The notes under the pieces are model-generated. The model saw nothing but the letters and a program-made list of their open reading frames with translations, was not told where the DNA came from and made no database searches. The translations under genes were made by a program, and so were the position numbers. Shown here piece by piece: positions 7,778-16,113 of a stretch of 64,000 nt of DNA (positions within the stretch are counted from its first letter, which is position 1; every line of letters begins with the position of its first letter). The stretch comes from Streptomyces gossypii (lineage in GTDB: Bacteria > Actinomycetota > Actinomycetes > Streptomycetales > Streptomycetaceae), in NCBI RefSeq assembly GCF_025165795.1, contig NZ_JAJAGO010000001.1, positions 186,001-250,000 of the forward strand, in the 5' to 3' direction.

Positions 7778-8062
7778 TCAGCCGCGCGTCGGCTCCCCCT
7801 TGTCGTCCCGCTGTCCGGGAGGACGGCGCCACATAGGCCGCGGCTGCTCCCCGGGCTGCGGATGCGGCGCCGGCAGGGGCGGCGCCTCCTCGGGCAAGCC
7901 GCTGCCCGAGTGCGCGGCCGTACGGCTCTCGTCCACCCCGGCGCCCTCGGTCTGGGTGACCTGTACGACGTCCGGCCGAGAAGGAACCACGTCCTCGGGG
8001 GCCGGCTGAGGGCTGGGGCCGAAGTGTTCTTCCCAGTCGGCGGGGGGAATCGGATCGGACAT
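7778..8062 (-). CDS. Stand-alone copy of the protease N-terminal region
   Basis: A 94-residue protein. ATG 8062 has a very good AGGAGG six bases upstream. It begins MSDPIPPADW and ends PMWRRPPG..DDKGEPTRG, aligning with residues 1-93 of the trypsin-like protease in the convergent gene, including the opening motif, a central RPDVV/RPEVV segment and the Trp-Arg-Arg motif. It stops exactly where the catalytic domain would begin. No hydrophobic segment is visible. It could be a truncated duplicate, but the retained ribosome site and open frame suggest it is expressed. A propeptide-like inhibitor, chaperone or shared targeting tag are possible roles; all are inference. Confidence 0.65.
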   Translation of the reverse strand: MSDPIPPADWEEHFGPSPQPAPEDVVPSRPDVVQVTQTEGAGVDESRTAAHSGSGLPEEAPPLPAPHPQPGEQPRPMWRRPPGQRDDKGEPTRG

Positions 8063-8700
8063 CGTCGCCTCCTGAGACGCATGGCACGCGTCGGAACGCG
8101 TCGGTACGCGTACCGCTCGTACGACTCCAGCGTAGTGGCGGACGTGCCCCACTCCGACGGGCACGAGAACGACGCGTACGCAGGACCCCGAGCGAAGCGC
8201 CCGCCACCGCGCGCCGACCCCGAGCACCTGGACGCCGCCGCGCCAGCCAACTGGAGGAGATCCTGTTCACGGACATCGAGCCCCTCGAGTTCGACCTGTA
8301 GCAGCCGCGCCCCGAACAGCCCAGCGAGCCCGGACCGATGAGCCGAAGCACGTTGATTGTCACATAGCAGGCTTGTTGTCACCTGCGGGTGCGATGAGCG
8401 CTATACCTGGCCGCTGAGCGCGATAGTTGGTGTTCCGTCGCGCTCCCGTTGGCGGATTCGCAAGCTTTCGCATTCGCGGTGGCCATTTCGCATTGGATCT
8501 TGCTTCGCTCGTGGGGTTTGATCACTGCTCCATACCCCCGGCTGGTACTGGGCGGCGACCACGGGGGCTGGAGGCTCGGCGGTAGTGATCGACGTTCGGC
8601 CGAGTAGTCGGCTGGCGTGTCATTTCGTGTCCGCACACCGCCAGGCTCACATCATGTATGTGGAACCCACTGCTGGCAGGTCGGCAAGGAAGCGCGCAGG
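8063..8700. other. Long intergenic region
   Basis: No complete gene was recognised. A plus-strand frame ending at 8301 reads QLEEILFTDIEPLEFDL before a stop and may be the tail of a lost gene. Two copies of TTGTCAC-containing sequence lie at 8356-8363 and 8375-8382. The segment 8380-8600 has somewhat lower GC content than its surroundings. Confidence 0.4.
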
Positions 8701-9489
8701 ATGTGGCAGAACGACGGCTGGAATGTGCGGGTCAGGCTCGGGGTGCTCACCCCGCACGCGGACGTAGGACCAGAGTCCGAACTCCGCGCAATGGCTCCGG
8801 CCGATGTCGGCATCCACGCCGCCCGGGTGCCGTTCGGTGCGATGCGGCCGGGCGGCGGGATGGACGAGACGATCCCTCTGGAGCCGGTGCGGGCATTCGC
8901 CGAGCCGCCGTATGTGGACGAGGCCACCGAGCGACTGGCCGCCGCACCGTTGGCTGCGATTGGCTTCGCCTTCACCAGCTCGGCATATGTCATCGGTGCC
9001 TCGGCTGAGGAGGCGATGCTGGAGCGCCTGTGCACCCGGGCCGGAGGCGTTCCGGTAGTCGCCACCTGCGCGGCGATGGTGGACGCTCTGCACGCCGTCG
9101 GGGCCTCGCGGCTGTCGCTGGTCGATCCGCCGTGGTTCGACACGGAGTTGAACGCGCTGGGTCGGCGCTACTACCAGGGCACGGGCTTCGAGGTACTGTT
9201 CTCGGCTCCCTGCACTCTGCCCAGCGGACAGACTCTGTTCCAGCCTGCCGAGCTGTACGACTGGGTGATCGCACATGTTCCGGACAGCGCCGATGCCGTG
9301 GTGTTGGGCGGCAACGGCTTTCGCGCCGTCGGCGTGATCGAGCGACTGGAGGCACGCCTGGAACGTCCGGTGTTGACGCCGAACCAAGTGCTGCTGTGGG
9401 CGATGCTGCGTGCAGCCGGTACGACCACCGACGATGTCACAGGTTACGGGCAGCTGTTCGGTCTAGCCGGGCCTCCGCCACGCGAGTGA
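8701..9489 (+). CDS. Maleate isomerase / Asp-Glu racemase superfamily protein
   Basis: A 262-residue protein. ATG 8701 has AAGGAAG about nine bases upstream; earlier codons are not family-like. The sequence follows the maleate cis-trans isomerase and arylmalonate decarboxylase layout, with LGVLTPHAD at the N-terminus, the first active-site loop FTSSAYVIG near residue 91 and the second loop GGNGFRAVGVIERLE near 204. In characterised members a catalytic Cys sits in one or both loops; here those positions are Phe91 and Gly/Asn204-205, so the canonical cysteines are missing. Cys123 in VATCAAM is nearby but at another position. The reaction is therefore uncertain. It stands alone between two protease genes. 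Confidence 0.72.
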   Translation: MWQNDGWNVRVRLGVLTPHADVGPESELRAMAPADVGIHAARVPFGAMRPGGGMDETIPLEPVRAFAEPPYVDEATERLAAAPLAAIGFAFTSSAYVIGASAEEAMLERLCTRAGGVPVVATCAAMVDALHAVGASRLSLVDPPWFDTELNALGRRYYQGTGFEVLFSAPCTLPSGQTLFQPAELYDWVIAHVPDSADAVVLGGNGFRAVGVIERLEARLERPVLTPNQVLLWAMLRAAGTTTDDVTGYGQLFGLAGPPPRE

Positions 9490-9665
9490 GCCGCGTCGGC
9501 ACGGGTGAGGGCGGCGGCGCCTGCCGATTAGCCGTGGTGGCCCCAAGCCCACTTCCGCCGTTGCGCGTACCGCACCGCCTGCGGCGCTGGGGCGCCCAGC
9601 CGGCGCTGCGACGGGCGGGCGGTCCGGCCGTCGCAGCGCAGGCTGTCGTCGGCGATCGCCGGTGA

Positions 9666-11198
9666 TCATGCCAGCGCGGCCGGAATCAGCTGACTCAGGT
9701 CGGGCCGGTTTCCGATCCGCTGGGTGGCCGGACGTCCGGGCGCGTCCTGCTGAGGCCAGCCGGTGTTCCTCAGCAGGTCCCGGACCTGCCACCCGTCCAG
9801 CGGACTACGGTCGCTCGCCTTCAGTACGCCCTGTACACAAGCGACAGCGCCAACGACGATCGGGGACGCGCTCGACGTCCCACTGAACCTGTCGGTGTAC
9901 CAGAAGTCGGCATTCCCCCCGGCCTGCAGGTCGCCGTATCCCGTCGTGGTGACCTCTCGGCCCCAACCCTGCGCGTCCACGCACGAGCCGAAGTTGGAGA
10001 AGTCGAGGCGGGAACGGTCGGGGCCCCAGTCCGCGACGTGGGTGCCGGGCGGGGGAGCGCCGGCGCCGACGATGACGGCACCGGAGTCGAGCAGGCTGCG
10101 CCGGAAGGGGTTGGTCCACCACAGCGGGAAGCCGGGGGACCTGTCGTACACCGGGTCGTCGAGGTTCTCCGCGCCGTTGCCGGCGGCTTCGACGACGACC
10201 ACGCCCTTGTCCGTGGCATACCGGATGGCAAGGAAGTCATCCGGCCACCACTCGACCGCGATGAACCCCTGCTGGCCTATCCCGGTGGCCCGTGGCCCCG
10301 GCCGGTGAATCTCAAGGAGAAGGACGTCCCTGGGACCCAGTCGGTCCGCGGCGGCCCGGATGGCGGTCGCGGTCGGCAGAGAGAACGACGAGGCGCTGAT
10401 CACCGCGTCGGGCGCGATGCCGGTGACGCCGAACCCATTCACGTCACCACTGATTTCACCGAGGACGGCGGTGCCGTGATTGGTGTCGGTGCTGTTGATT
10501 CCCGCGATGACACCCCCCTGGTTCTGGAGCAGGTCCTCATGGCCGAAGCGCCAGCCCCATTCGCAGTCGATCACCCGTACCCCGTCCCCTGTGCCGCCCG
10601 GCTGCTTCCATGCGTGGCGGGCGTCGATGCCAGCCGGTCCCGGGTCCAGGTAGATCTGGCGGACCGTGTAGTCGGGCGTCATCGACGGTGCGTCCGGCCC
10701 GATGGGGGCCATGTCGTTGATGGGCGTTTCCTTGCGCTCCTCGGCCCTGGAGAAGGGGCGTGTCCAGGGCCGGGCCCCGGTCTTGGCCCCGGCGAGTTCT
10801 GCAGCCGGCTTGACGTAGGCGGCCTCAATGACGTCGAGTTCCCGGAGCCTTTCGGCGATCTCCTCGAGCCGCTCCTCGGGTGCGTCCACCTGGTAGAAGC
10901 GCACCATTTTGCCGAGGTTCTCCTCGACCTGATCAGCGGACTCGCCCGCCTGCGGCGTCTGTTGGGCCTGGCGGCCCAGCCGCGCCAGGTCGGCCTCGAA
11001 CAGCGGCTTCAGGACGATGTCGGGCGCAGCCGCCAGCTCATTCAGCCCGGCCACATCAGCGCCTCGGGCCGACGACGCGCCCGACGGCGTGATCTCCACG
11101 CCCACGTCCTCCGCCACCGCACAGATGAGTTCGGGGTGTCCTCGTACTTCGTCGTACTGCGGTCGGCGGTTTCCGTCATTCATTCCCTGCCTTGGCAT
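9666..11198 (-). CDS. Subtilisin-like serine protease (S8) without an export signal
   Basis: A 510-residue protein. ATG 11198 follows AAAGGAG at six bases. Residues 1-160 are a helical, charged region (EERLEEIAERLRELDV, then VKPAAEL) that may act as a prodomain. The S8 catalytic domain shows Asp211 (VIDCEWGW), His241 (NHGTAVLGE), oxyanion Asn341 (EAAGNGAEN) and Ser442 (SGTSSASP). There is no signal peptide, unlike secreted subtilases. The protein matches a Streptomyces group of intracellular-looking S8 peptidases containing the AVEWWPDDFLAIRYA segment. It is convergent with the isomerase-like gene, and its upstream flank is decayed mobile DNA. Confidence 0.87.
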   Translation of the reverse strand: MPRQGMNDGNRRPQYDEVRGHPELICAVAEDVGVEITPSGASSARGADVAGLNELAAAPDIVLKPLFEADLARLGRQAQQTPQAGESADQVEENLGKMVRFYQVDAPEERLEEIAERLRELDVIEAAYVKPAAELAGAKTGARPWTRPFSRAEERKETPINDMAPIGPDAPSMTPDYTVRQIYLDPGPAGIDARHAWKQPGGTGDGVRVIDCEWGWRFGHEDLLQNQGGVIAGINSTDTNHGTAVLGEISGDVNGFGVTGIAPDAVISASSFSLPTATAIRAAADRLGPRDVLLLEIHRPGPRATGIGQQGFIAVEWWPDDFLAIRYATDKGVVVVEAAGNGAENLDDPVYDRSPGFPLWWTNPFRRSLLDSGAVIVGAGAPPPGTHVADWGPDRSRLDFSNFGSCVDAQGWGREVTTTGYGDLQAGGNADFWYTDRFSGTSSASPIVVGAVACVQGVLKASDRSPLDGWQVRDLLRNTGWPQQDAPGRPATQRIGNRPDLSQLIPAALA

Positions 11199-11789
11199 AT
11201 CCGCTCCTTTTCCACGTCATGACGCGTGGGAGTCTCCGCTTGGGTCGGCGATCGAAATCCGCATGTGCCTGCGCCGGAGCGTCATAGATCTGCCGTACGG
11301 GGCTTCAGCCTCTGGACCCGGCGCGCGACCGTACTTGCTGAACTACCGCCGGCTGACCGGCCGGAATGACATCGACGGGTCGACGGTGCCGATAGTTCTT
11401 CCCCACCACGCTGGCACAGGTCCCGGCCGGCCGCACATCCACATGGCGGACGGTCGTTGGAGGGAAAATCGCGCCGTCGAATCCTGCTGATCCGGCCGCC
11501 TCAGGGCACGGGCGTCTTAACCGGCTCCGCGTCCGTATGGGTGTTCCGATGTACACCGTCCACTCCGCCGTCCGCGCGTTCCAGGTCGTGTGTGAGCCTT
11601 TCCTCGAGCACCTGCACCACAGCAGCAGATCTTGGTGTTGTGATCGTTTCTGGTCGGCGTGTTTCCAGGGGAGGAGTCGGGCGGGAGCGGGTCGCGGCGG
11701 CCCGGGTCCGGGCGGCTCGGGCAAGGGTGAACCGCGAGGTCAGCCGACCTGAGAGCGGGCGACACGGTCTGAGCTTTTCCCGGGCGTCC
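11199..11789. other. Non-coding stretch upstream of the subtilisin-like gene
   Basis: No reliable gene. It contains the subtilase upstream region and sequence continuous with the decayed transposase at its right. Several overlapping frames exist but none keeps a recognisable protein. Confidence 0.4.
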
Positions 11790-12180
11790 GGGCTGGTCGG
11801 GGATCTCGACGAAGGCATCGGCCGGGGATCTGCCGGCTGCTCGGGGTCGGGATGCCGGGCGCGTTGGACGACGAGGAAGGCCAGGGCGAGCATTGTGCAG
11901 GTGACGTGCCGGTGCCAGGCGGTCCAGGTGCGGACCTGGTTGGCGACCTTCGGCTGGCGCGACTTGCCCGGCGGCCCGTCCAGGGGCAGGCCGACCGGGA
12001 AGGCAAGCACGTAGCGCAGGCGCCGGGCGTGCAGCCAGGCCCCGCAACTGCGGGTCGCGCCCGTAGCCGGAGTCGGCCGCCACACAACAGAACGGAACCC
12101 CCACGGCCAGTGCGCCCCCAGCATCCGCAGCCCGAGCAGCGTCCGCACCAGAAAGGCGCGCACCTTCGGCCGGACCCATG
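11790..12180 (-). pseudogene. Frameshifted transposase remnant (IS701/IS4-like)
   Basis: Two minus-strand frames together recover a DDE-transposase stretch. One reads VPFCCVAADSGYGRDPQLR, the segment around a catalytic Asp. After a shift near 12045 another reads AWLHARRLRYVLAFPVGLPL and, further on, TWTAWHRHVTCTMLALAFL, as in the C-terminal part of IS701-type transposases. Neither the N-terminal part nor an intact C-terminus is present. It is a dead fragment; the exact borders and terminal repeats were not found. Confidence 0.6.
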
Positions 12181-12350
12181 CGGTGACGCTCGGTATTCTC
12201 GGCGCGCTGGAAGCGCAGCAGGGCAGCGTGGAAGCCGCCTGCGACGTCTGGGGCCAAGCGCTGGACGCCATTGCAATCTTGCTGGAACCAAACGCCGCCA
12301 ACACCGGGCAGAACATCAGCTTCGCACGCAAGGTGCTGGCGGAGGCCGGG
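12180..12350 (+). pseudogene. 3' fragment of a TPR-containing regulator
   Basis: The plus-strand frame reads TLGILGALEAQQGSVEAACD, then VWGQALDA, resembling the last TPR units at the C-terminus of Streptomyces helix-turn-helix/TPR regulators. It begins abruptly beside the transposase fragment and has no start or ribosome site, as expected if an insertion removed its 5' part. The downstream reading runs on without family resemblance. Confidence 0.35.
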
Positions 12351-12764
12351 AGAGCGACGACATCAGTGCTGCTGATCTCCATGCCTTACATGCAGCGACG
12401 GCGTACGCCACCTGCCGCAAGCTCTGGCCGGAGGTGGAACCCGTATGCGCCTCCGTCTTGGGGCCTCCTACTTGCTGATTCCCGCCACATGAACCTCCAC
12501 TTGGATCTGTGTAAGTTGCTGGCGAATGGCATCTGTTGAAGCAGAGCGCAACCTCTAGGCGACACGGCATCTTGAGTCAGTCCGAGAACTCGAGATGAAA
12601 GTGAGATCACTCGTGGGGTACCTACCCGTGAGCCTTTCGATACTGCCGGGAATTGCACGTGCTGCACTGGTGGCGGTGACTATCCTCCCTTGCTGCTCGT
12701 AACTCTGGCACTCTTACCCGCTGTAAGGGATGACACGACGATCCGGGCAGTGTCCAGCCCTTCC
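12351..12764. other. Unassigned sequence between mobile-element remnants
   Basis: Several short frames overlap but none has a ribosome site or recognisable protein. GC content is lower than in the core regions. Confidence 0.35.
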
Positions 12765-13564
12765 ATGACGGCTGTCGCGCCCATCGCCTGGAAGCACCAT
12801 TTGGCCAAGCTGGAATTCCAAGCTACGGCCGACATCGAGCGGCTCTACAGCATGTGGCGCACGCAGGGCGCTGCGGCCAACACGATCGAGTCGCGGCGCA
12901 TCGCGCTGTCGTCCGCGTTCACGCAGGCCGTACGGCACAAGCGCATCCCCGCCAACCCCGTCCAGGAAGCGCAGGCCCCCGCTCACCACGTCGCGCCGGT
13001 CGATGAACGACGGCAGCCGACGTGAAGACACACTCCGTCTGCGACGGCAGGTTGTCCGGACGAAAACACGGGGGCGGCCTTTACGTCGTACGCCACGCGC
13101 CTCTCAAGCACCGGAAAGATGGGGAATGGCGCGATGTCCCGCTGCCGGAGACCTTGGCCATGTTCAGGTCCTGCTTTCCCGTACTCACCGGGGCCGGAAC
13201 GATGCCCTACCCGGATCTGTTCCGGAGGTCGTGGAACCGCAGCATCGCCCGGCTGGGACTGCCTCCGTACACGCCGCACGGTCTGCGGCACACATGGGCC
13301 ACCGTGACCCTGACGAACGGTGTCGCCCTCCACGAGGTCTCCCGCTGGCTGGGACACCGCTCGATCAAGGTCACGGTCGACCAGTACGGCCACCTCACCC
13401 AGGACGGCCGGCAGCGCTGCCGTCAGGTGGTGGATGAGACGTACGTCGAGTACATGCCCGTCAGTCCGGTCAGCACACCCCGAACTCGCGCAGCGCCCGG
13501 CGCTGGGCTGGTGACGGATCGACGGGGAAGTAGATGTAGCACACCCCGCCCGTGCCGCTCCTGA
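12765..13564 (+). pseudogene. Decayed tyrosine recombinase (phage/plasmid integrase type)
   Basis: Three plus-strand frames make up one integrase. 12765-13025 gives the SAM-like core-binding domain (ERLYSMWRTQGAAANTIE, then NPVQEAQAP, then PVDER). A short piece after 13024 in another frame reads LRLRRQVVRTK. The catalytic domain from about 13060 reads HAPLKHRKDGEWRDVPLPE, HGLRHTWATV (second Arg), GHRSIK and the nucleophile in VDQYGHL. The region expected to hold the first catalytic Arg is deleted. The open frame continues to 13564, antisense to the end of the C39-peptidase gene. It cannot make a working recombinase. Confidence 0.75.
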
Positions 13565-14843
13565 CCTCGCCCTTCTCGTTGTAGCGCTTGGTGCGCAGCC
13601 AGATGTTCTCGAACTCCCGACGCCGGTACACGCGGCGCACCGCCGGATTGTCCGGCGAGGCGGGGTCGTTGGCGATGACGTCGCCGTCCTCGGTGAAGCC
13701 GATTACCGTCATCAGATGACCGGCCGTGCCGTAGCCCGCGCCGTCGAGCTCGGATTCGATGAAGGACTGCGAGGTGATGAGCGGGATGCCCGCCGCCACC
13801 AGCCGTTCGGCGTCGTGCAGCGTGGCGCAGCGGGTCACGACGCCCTCCATGCCCTCATACGTGGCCGCGTACGCGGTGTTGAAGGGCCAGTTGCCGCAGC
13901 CCTCGTACTCGTAGTCGAAGGTGAAGCGCGCGGCGTGGCAGACCTGCGGGTCCTCGTAGTCCGGATTGACCCATGCCAGATCCTCTGCGGCGGGCTTCCG
14001 GCCCCAGTACTCGATGATCATCTGGGAGGAGGTCGGGCTGCACCACGCTTCTCCTCCGCCGTCGTACTCCGGGTACCGGCCCTCGTGGATGTTCTGCGAG
14101 TACCTCGGCACCTTCAGCTCGATGCCGCCGGCCTGCCCCGGCTCGCTGGCCGGGACCTCGAAGCGGTCCGGGAGGTCCGAGGCCATCGCACCGAGCCGCC
14201 AGACGGTCGGGGTGGCGTCGCTGCCGGGCGCACGGCAGAGCGTCACGCGCAGCCGGTACGCGGCGAGGCGGACGCCGCTTCCCGAATCGTCCACGGCGAC
14301 GGTGTCGGTCCAGACGGTGCTGCGGCCATCACTCTGATCCGGCACGGAGGTGCGGCGGGGCACGTCGTCGCCGTCTCCGGCCGTCCAGATCCCCAGCGTG
14401 TACCAGGGGGTGTCGGTCCCGTCCGCGTAGCTGCCCAGGACTTCGATGCGCAGCCAGGTGCCGGAGGGGGTGCGGGCGTTCCAGGAGGCGATCAGCTCGG
14501 TGGCGGGCACCTTCGGCGTGTGGAGCGGCGAGGTCCACGTGGCGTACTCCCACTCGGCGGTCCTGCCGGTGTGCGGGTCGCGGTACTCGGTGGTGCCGAC
14601 GGGGCTCCCGAGCGCGATGCCCGCGCGCCGCCCGCGCACCCTGGTGCCCTGGTGCTCCCCGGCGTTCCAGTCTCGGGTGGAAGTCCAGTCCTGGTAGTCG
14701 ATGAGGTCGTCCTTCTTCGGACGGCGCGGCCCGCGTGCGGCGGCCCCTCCGTCGGCGGCGAGTGCCGACGGCGTCCCGGCGGCGGCGGCGGTGGCGAGGG
14801 CCGCGGCCAGCACGGTACGGCGCTTGGCTGGTCTGCTGGTCAT
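13470..14843 (-). CDS. Exported C39-family peptidase
   Basis: A 457-residue protein. The N-terminus SRPAKRRTVLAAALATAAA has twin arginines and a hydrophobic core ending SALAA, which suggests Tat or Sec export. Residues 40-230 form a beta-rich domain, and the C-terminal half is a papain-like C39 domain with Cys268 (EAWCSPTSS), His376 (AGHLMTVIGF) and Asp393 (ANDPAS). Relatives in Streptomyces are annotated as secreted peptidase C39 family proteins. It is not attached to an ABC transporter, so bacteriocin-leader cleavage is unlikely; the substrate is unknown. Its 3' end overlaps the integrase remnant by 95 bases. Confidence 0.82.
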   Translation of the reverse strand: MTSRPAKRRTVLAAALATAAAAGTPSALAADGGAAARGPRRPKKDDLIDYQDWTSTRDWNAGEHQGTRVRGRRAGIALGSPVGTTEYRDPHTGRTAEWEYATWTSPLHTPKVPATELIASWNARTPSGTWLRIEVLGSYADGTDTPWYTLGIWTAGDGDDVPRRTSVPDQSDGRSTVWTDTVAVDDSGSGVRLAAYRLRVTLCRAPGSDATPTVWRLGAMASDLPDRFEVPASEPGQAGGIELKVPRYSQNIHEGRYPEYDGGGEAWCSPTSSQMIIEYWGRKPAAEDLAWVNPDYEDPQVCHAARFTFDYEYEGCGNWPFNTAYAATYEGMEGVVTRCATLHDAERLVAAGIPLITSQSFIESELDGAGYGTAGHLMTVIGFTEDGDVIANDPASPDNPAVRRVYRRREFENIWLRTKRYNEKGEVRSGTGGVCYIYFPVDPSPAQRRALREFGVC

Positions 14844-15071
14844 GATGGTGAAGCCCCCAGTCGGTAGTCCCAGAGTGCGGCGGATGAACGAACGCGAGTC
14901 AACTATTGCCGGTGCCCGGGCATGGAGGCCAGTGATGGGACGCCCGGCGCGCCTGTCGGACCGAAACGGACATTGGTCCGACCAGTGGCACTACCCGGCA
15001 GGGGCGCCGGACGGACAGCCCTGCGACCAGGTAGCACGATGGGGAGTGGACCAGGTCGCTAGGCTGCGGAC

Positions 15072-15671
15072 ATGGACGACCCCGGCGGACCAGGCGACCT
15101 CCGCCAGCTCGCGCGCCGTCTCGCCGCCCTGCCGCCGTCCTGCGGTCCGGTCAGGCTGATCGCCGTGGACGGGTATGCCGGGTCGGGCAAGTCCACGTTC
15201 GCCGCACGGCTGGCGGCGGCCCTGGACGGTGCGCCGGTACTGCATCTCGACGACCTGTCGAGCCATGAGGCGCTCTTCGACTGGACGGGCCGCTTTGCCG
15301 AACAGGTGACCGGCCCGCTGTCCCGAGGGTCCACCGCCCGCTTCGGGATCTACGACTGGAAGCGTCACAACTTCACTCGTACGGGTGAACTGCCGCCCGC
15401 CCGCGCCGTCCTGGTCGAGGGTGTCGGCGCCGGGCGCCGGGCGCTGCGTCCAGAGCTGGCCTGTCTGCTGTGGATGGATGTGCCCCGTGTTGTGGCCCAC
15501 GAGCGCGGAATGCGGCGGGACGGGCCGGGACAGGCGGCGTTCTGGGACCTCTGGCGGCGCGCCGAGGCCGAGCATTTCGCGGCCGACCCGTCTCTTCCCC
15601 ACGCGGACTTGCTGATACGGGAGGGGCTGGTGGGGCCCGAGGTGCTGCCGGGTCAGCGGGGAATGCGGTGA
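15072..15671 (+). CDS. Uridine-kinase-like P-loop protein
   Basis: A 199-residue protein. Walker A is DGYAGSGKST at residues 33-42. LHLDDL and the WKRHN segment follow in the pattern of uridine kinase family proteins of actinobacteria, and LVEGVGAGRRAL near 114 matches their lid region. Phosphorylation of a nucleoside or related small molecule is inferred; the substrate cannot be read from sequence. ATG 15072 has no strong ribosome site. It is monocistronic, with a hairpin about 140 bases downstream. Confidence 0.75.
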   Translation: MDDPGGPGDLRQLARRLAALPPSCGPVRLIAVDGYAGSGKSTFAARLAAALDGAPVLHLDDLSSHEALFDWTGRFAEQVTGPLSRGSTARFGIYDWKRHNFTRTGELPPARAVLVEGVGAGRRALRPELACLLWMDVPRVVAHERGMRRDGPGQAAFWDLWRRAEAEHFAADPSLPHADLLIREGLVGPEVLPGQRGMR

Positions 15672-16113
15672 AACACCTTTCTGTTCACTCTCGGTGATGC
15701 CCTCGGCTTCACTCGCGCTTCCCGGCAGGAGCCCCAGGAGTGCACCTTGACCGGGGGCCGGTGCAGGATTTACGTTCTCAATAAGCGGCCTGTACAGGCT
15801 GCCTCTGACGCGAGGTCCCCGGTTGTTCCCCCGTGACCGGGGGCCTCGTCCCGTCTCGGGCTCCGGGCCCGGTCCGCCTCGCACTCACCCTCCGTCACCC
15901 CTGATCCCCCGTCACAATACGGCACCCCCGGATACCCCCGCGTCACGGCGCTCTACGGCCGGGCGCCCTGCGCAGGTACGATGCAAATCAACGCGGGAGC
16001 CCGGGCATTCCGGATCGGCAGTGACAACTCCCGCCCGTGGTAAGGCTGTTCGCCCGGCCTCCCTTCCGGCGGACGGGCGCAGGGCCGTCGGCGGACAACC
16101 GGGGGGACGTTTC
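15672..16113. other. Intergenic region upstream of the AAA+ ATPase gene
   Basis: No gene was recognised. It holds the hairpin at 15812-15847 and the leader of the ATPase gene. GCCTGTACAGGC at 15788-15799 is a perfect 12-base palindrome of unknown role. Confidence 0.45.
15812..15847 (+). terminator. Hairpin between kinase and AAA+ genes
   Basis: GAGGTCCCCGGT pairs with ACCGGGGGCCTC (one G-T pair) over 12 bp around a 12-base loop. Confidence 0.6.
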
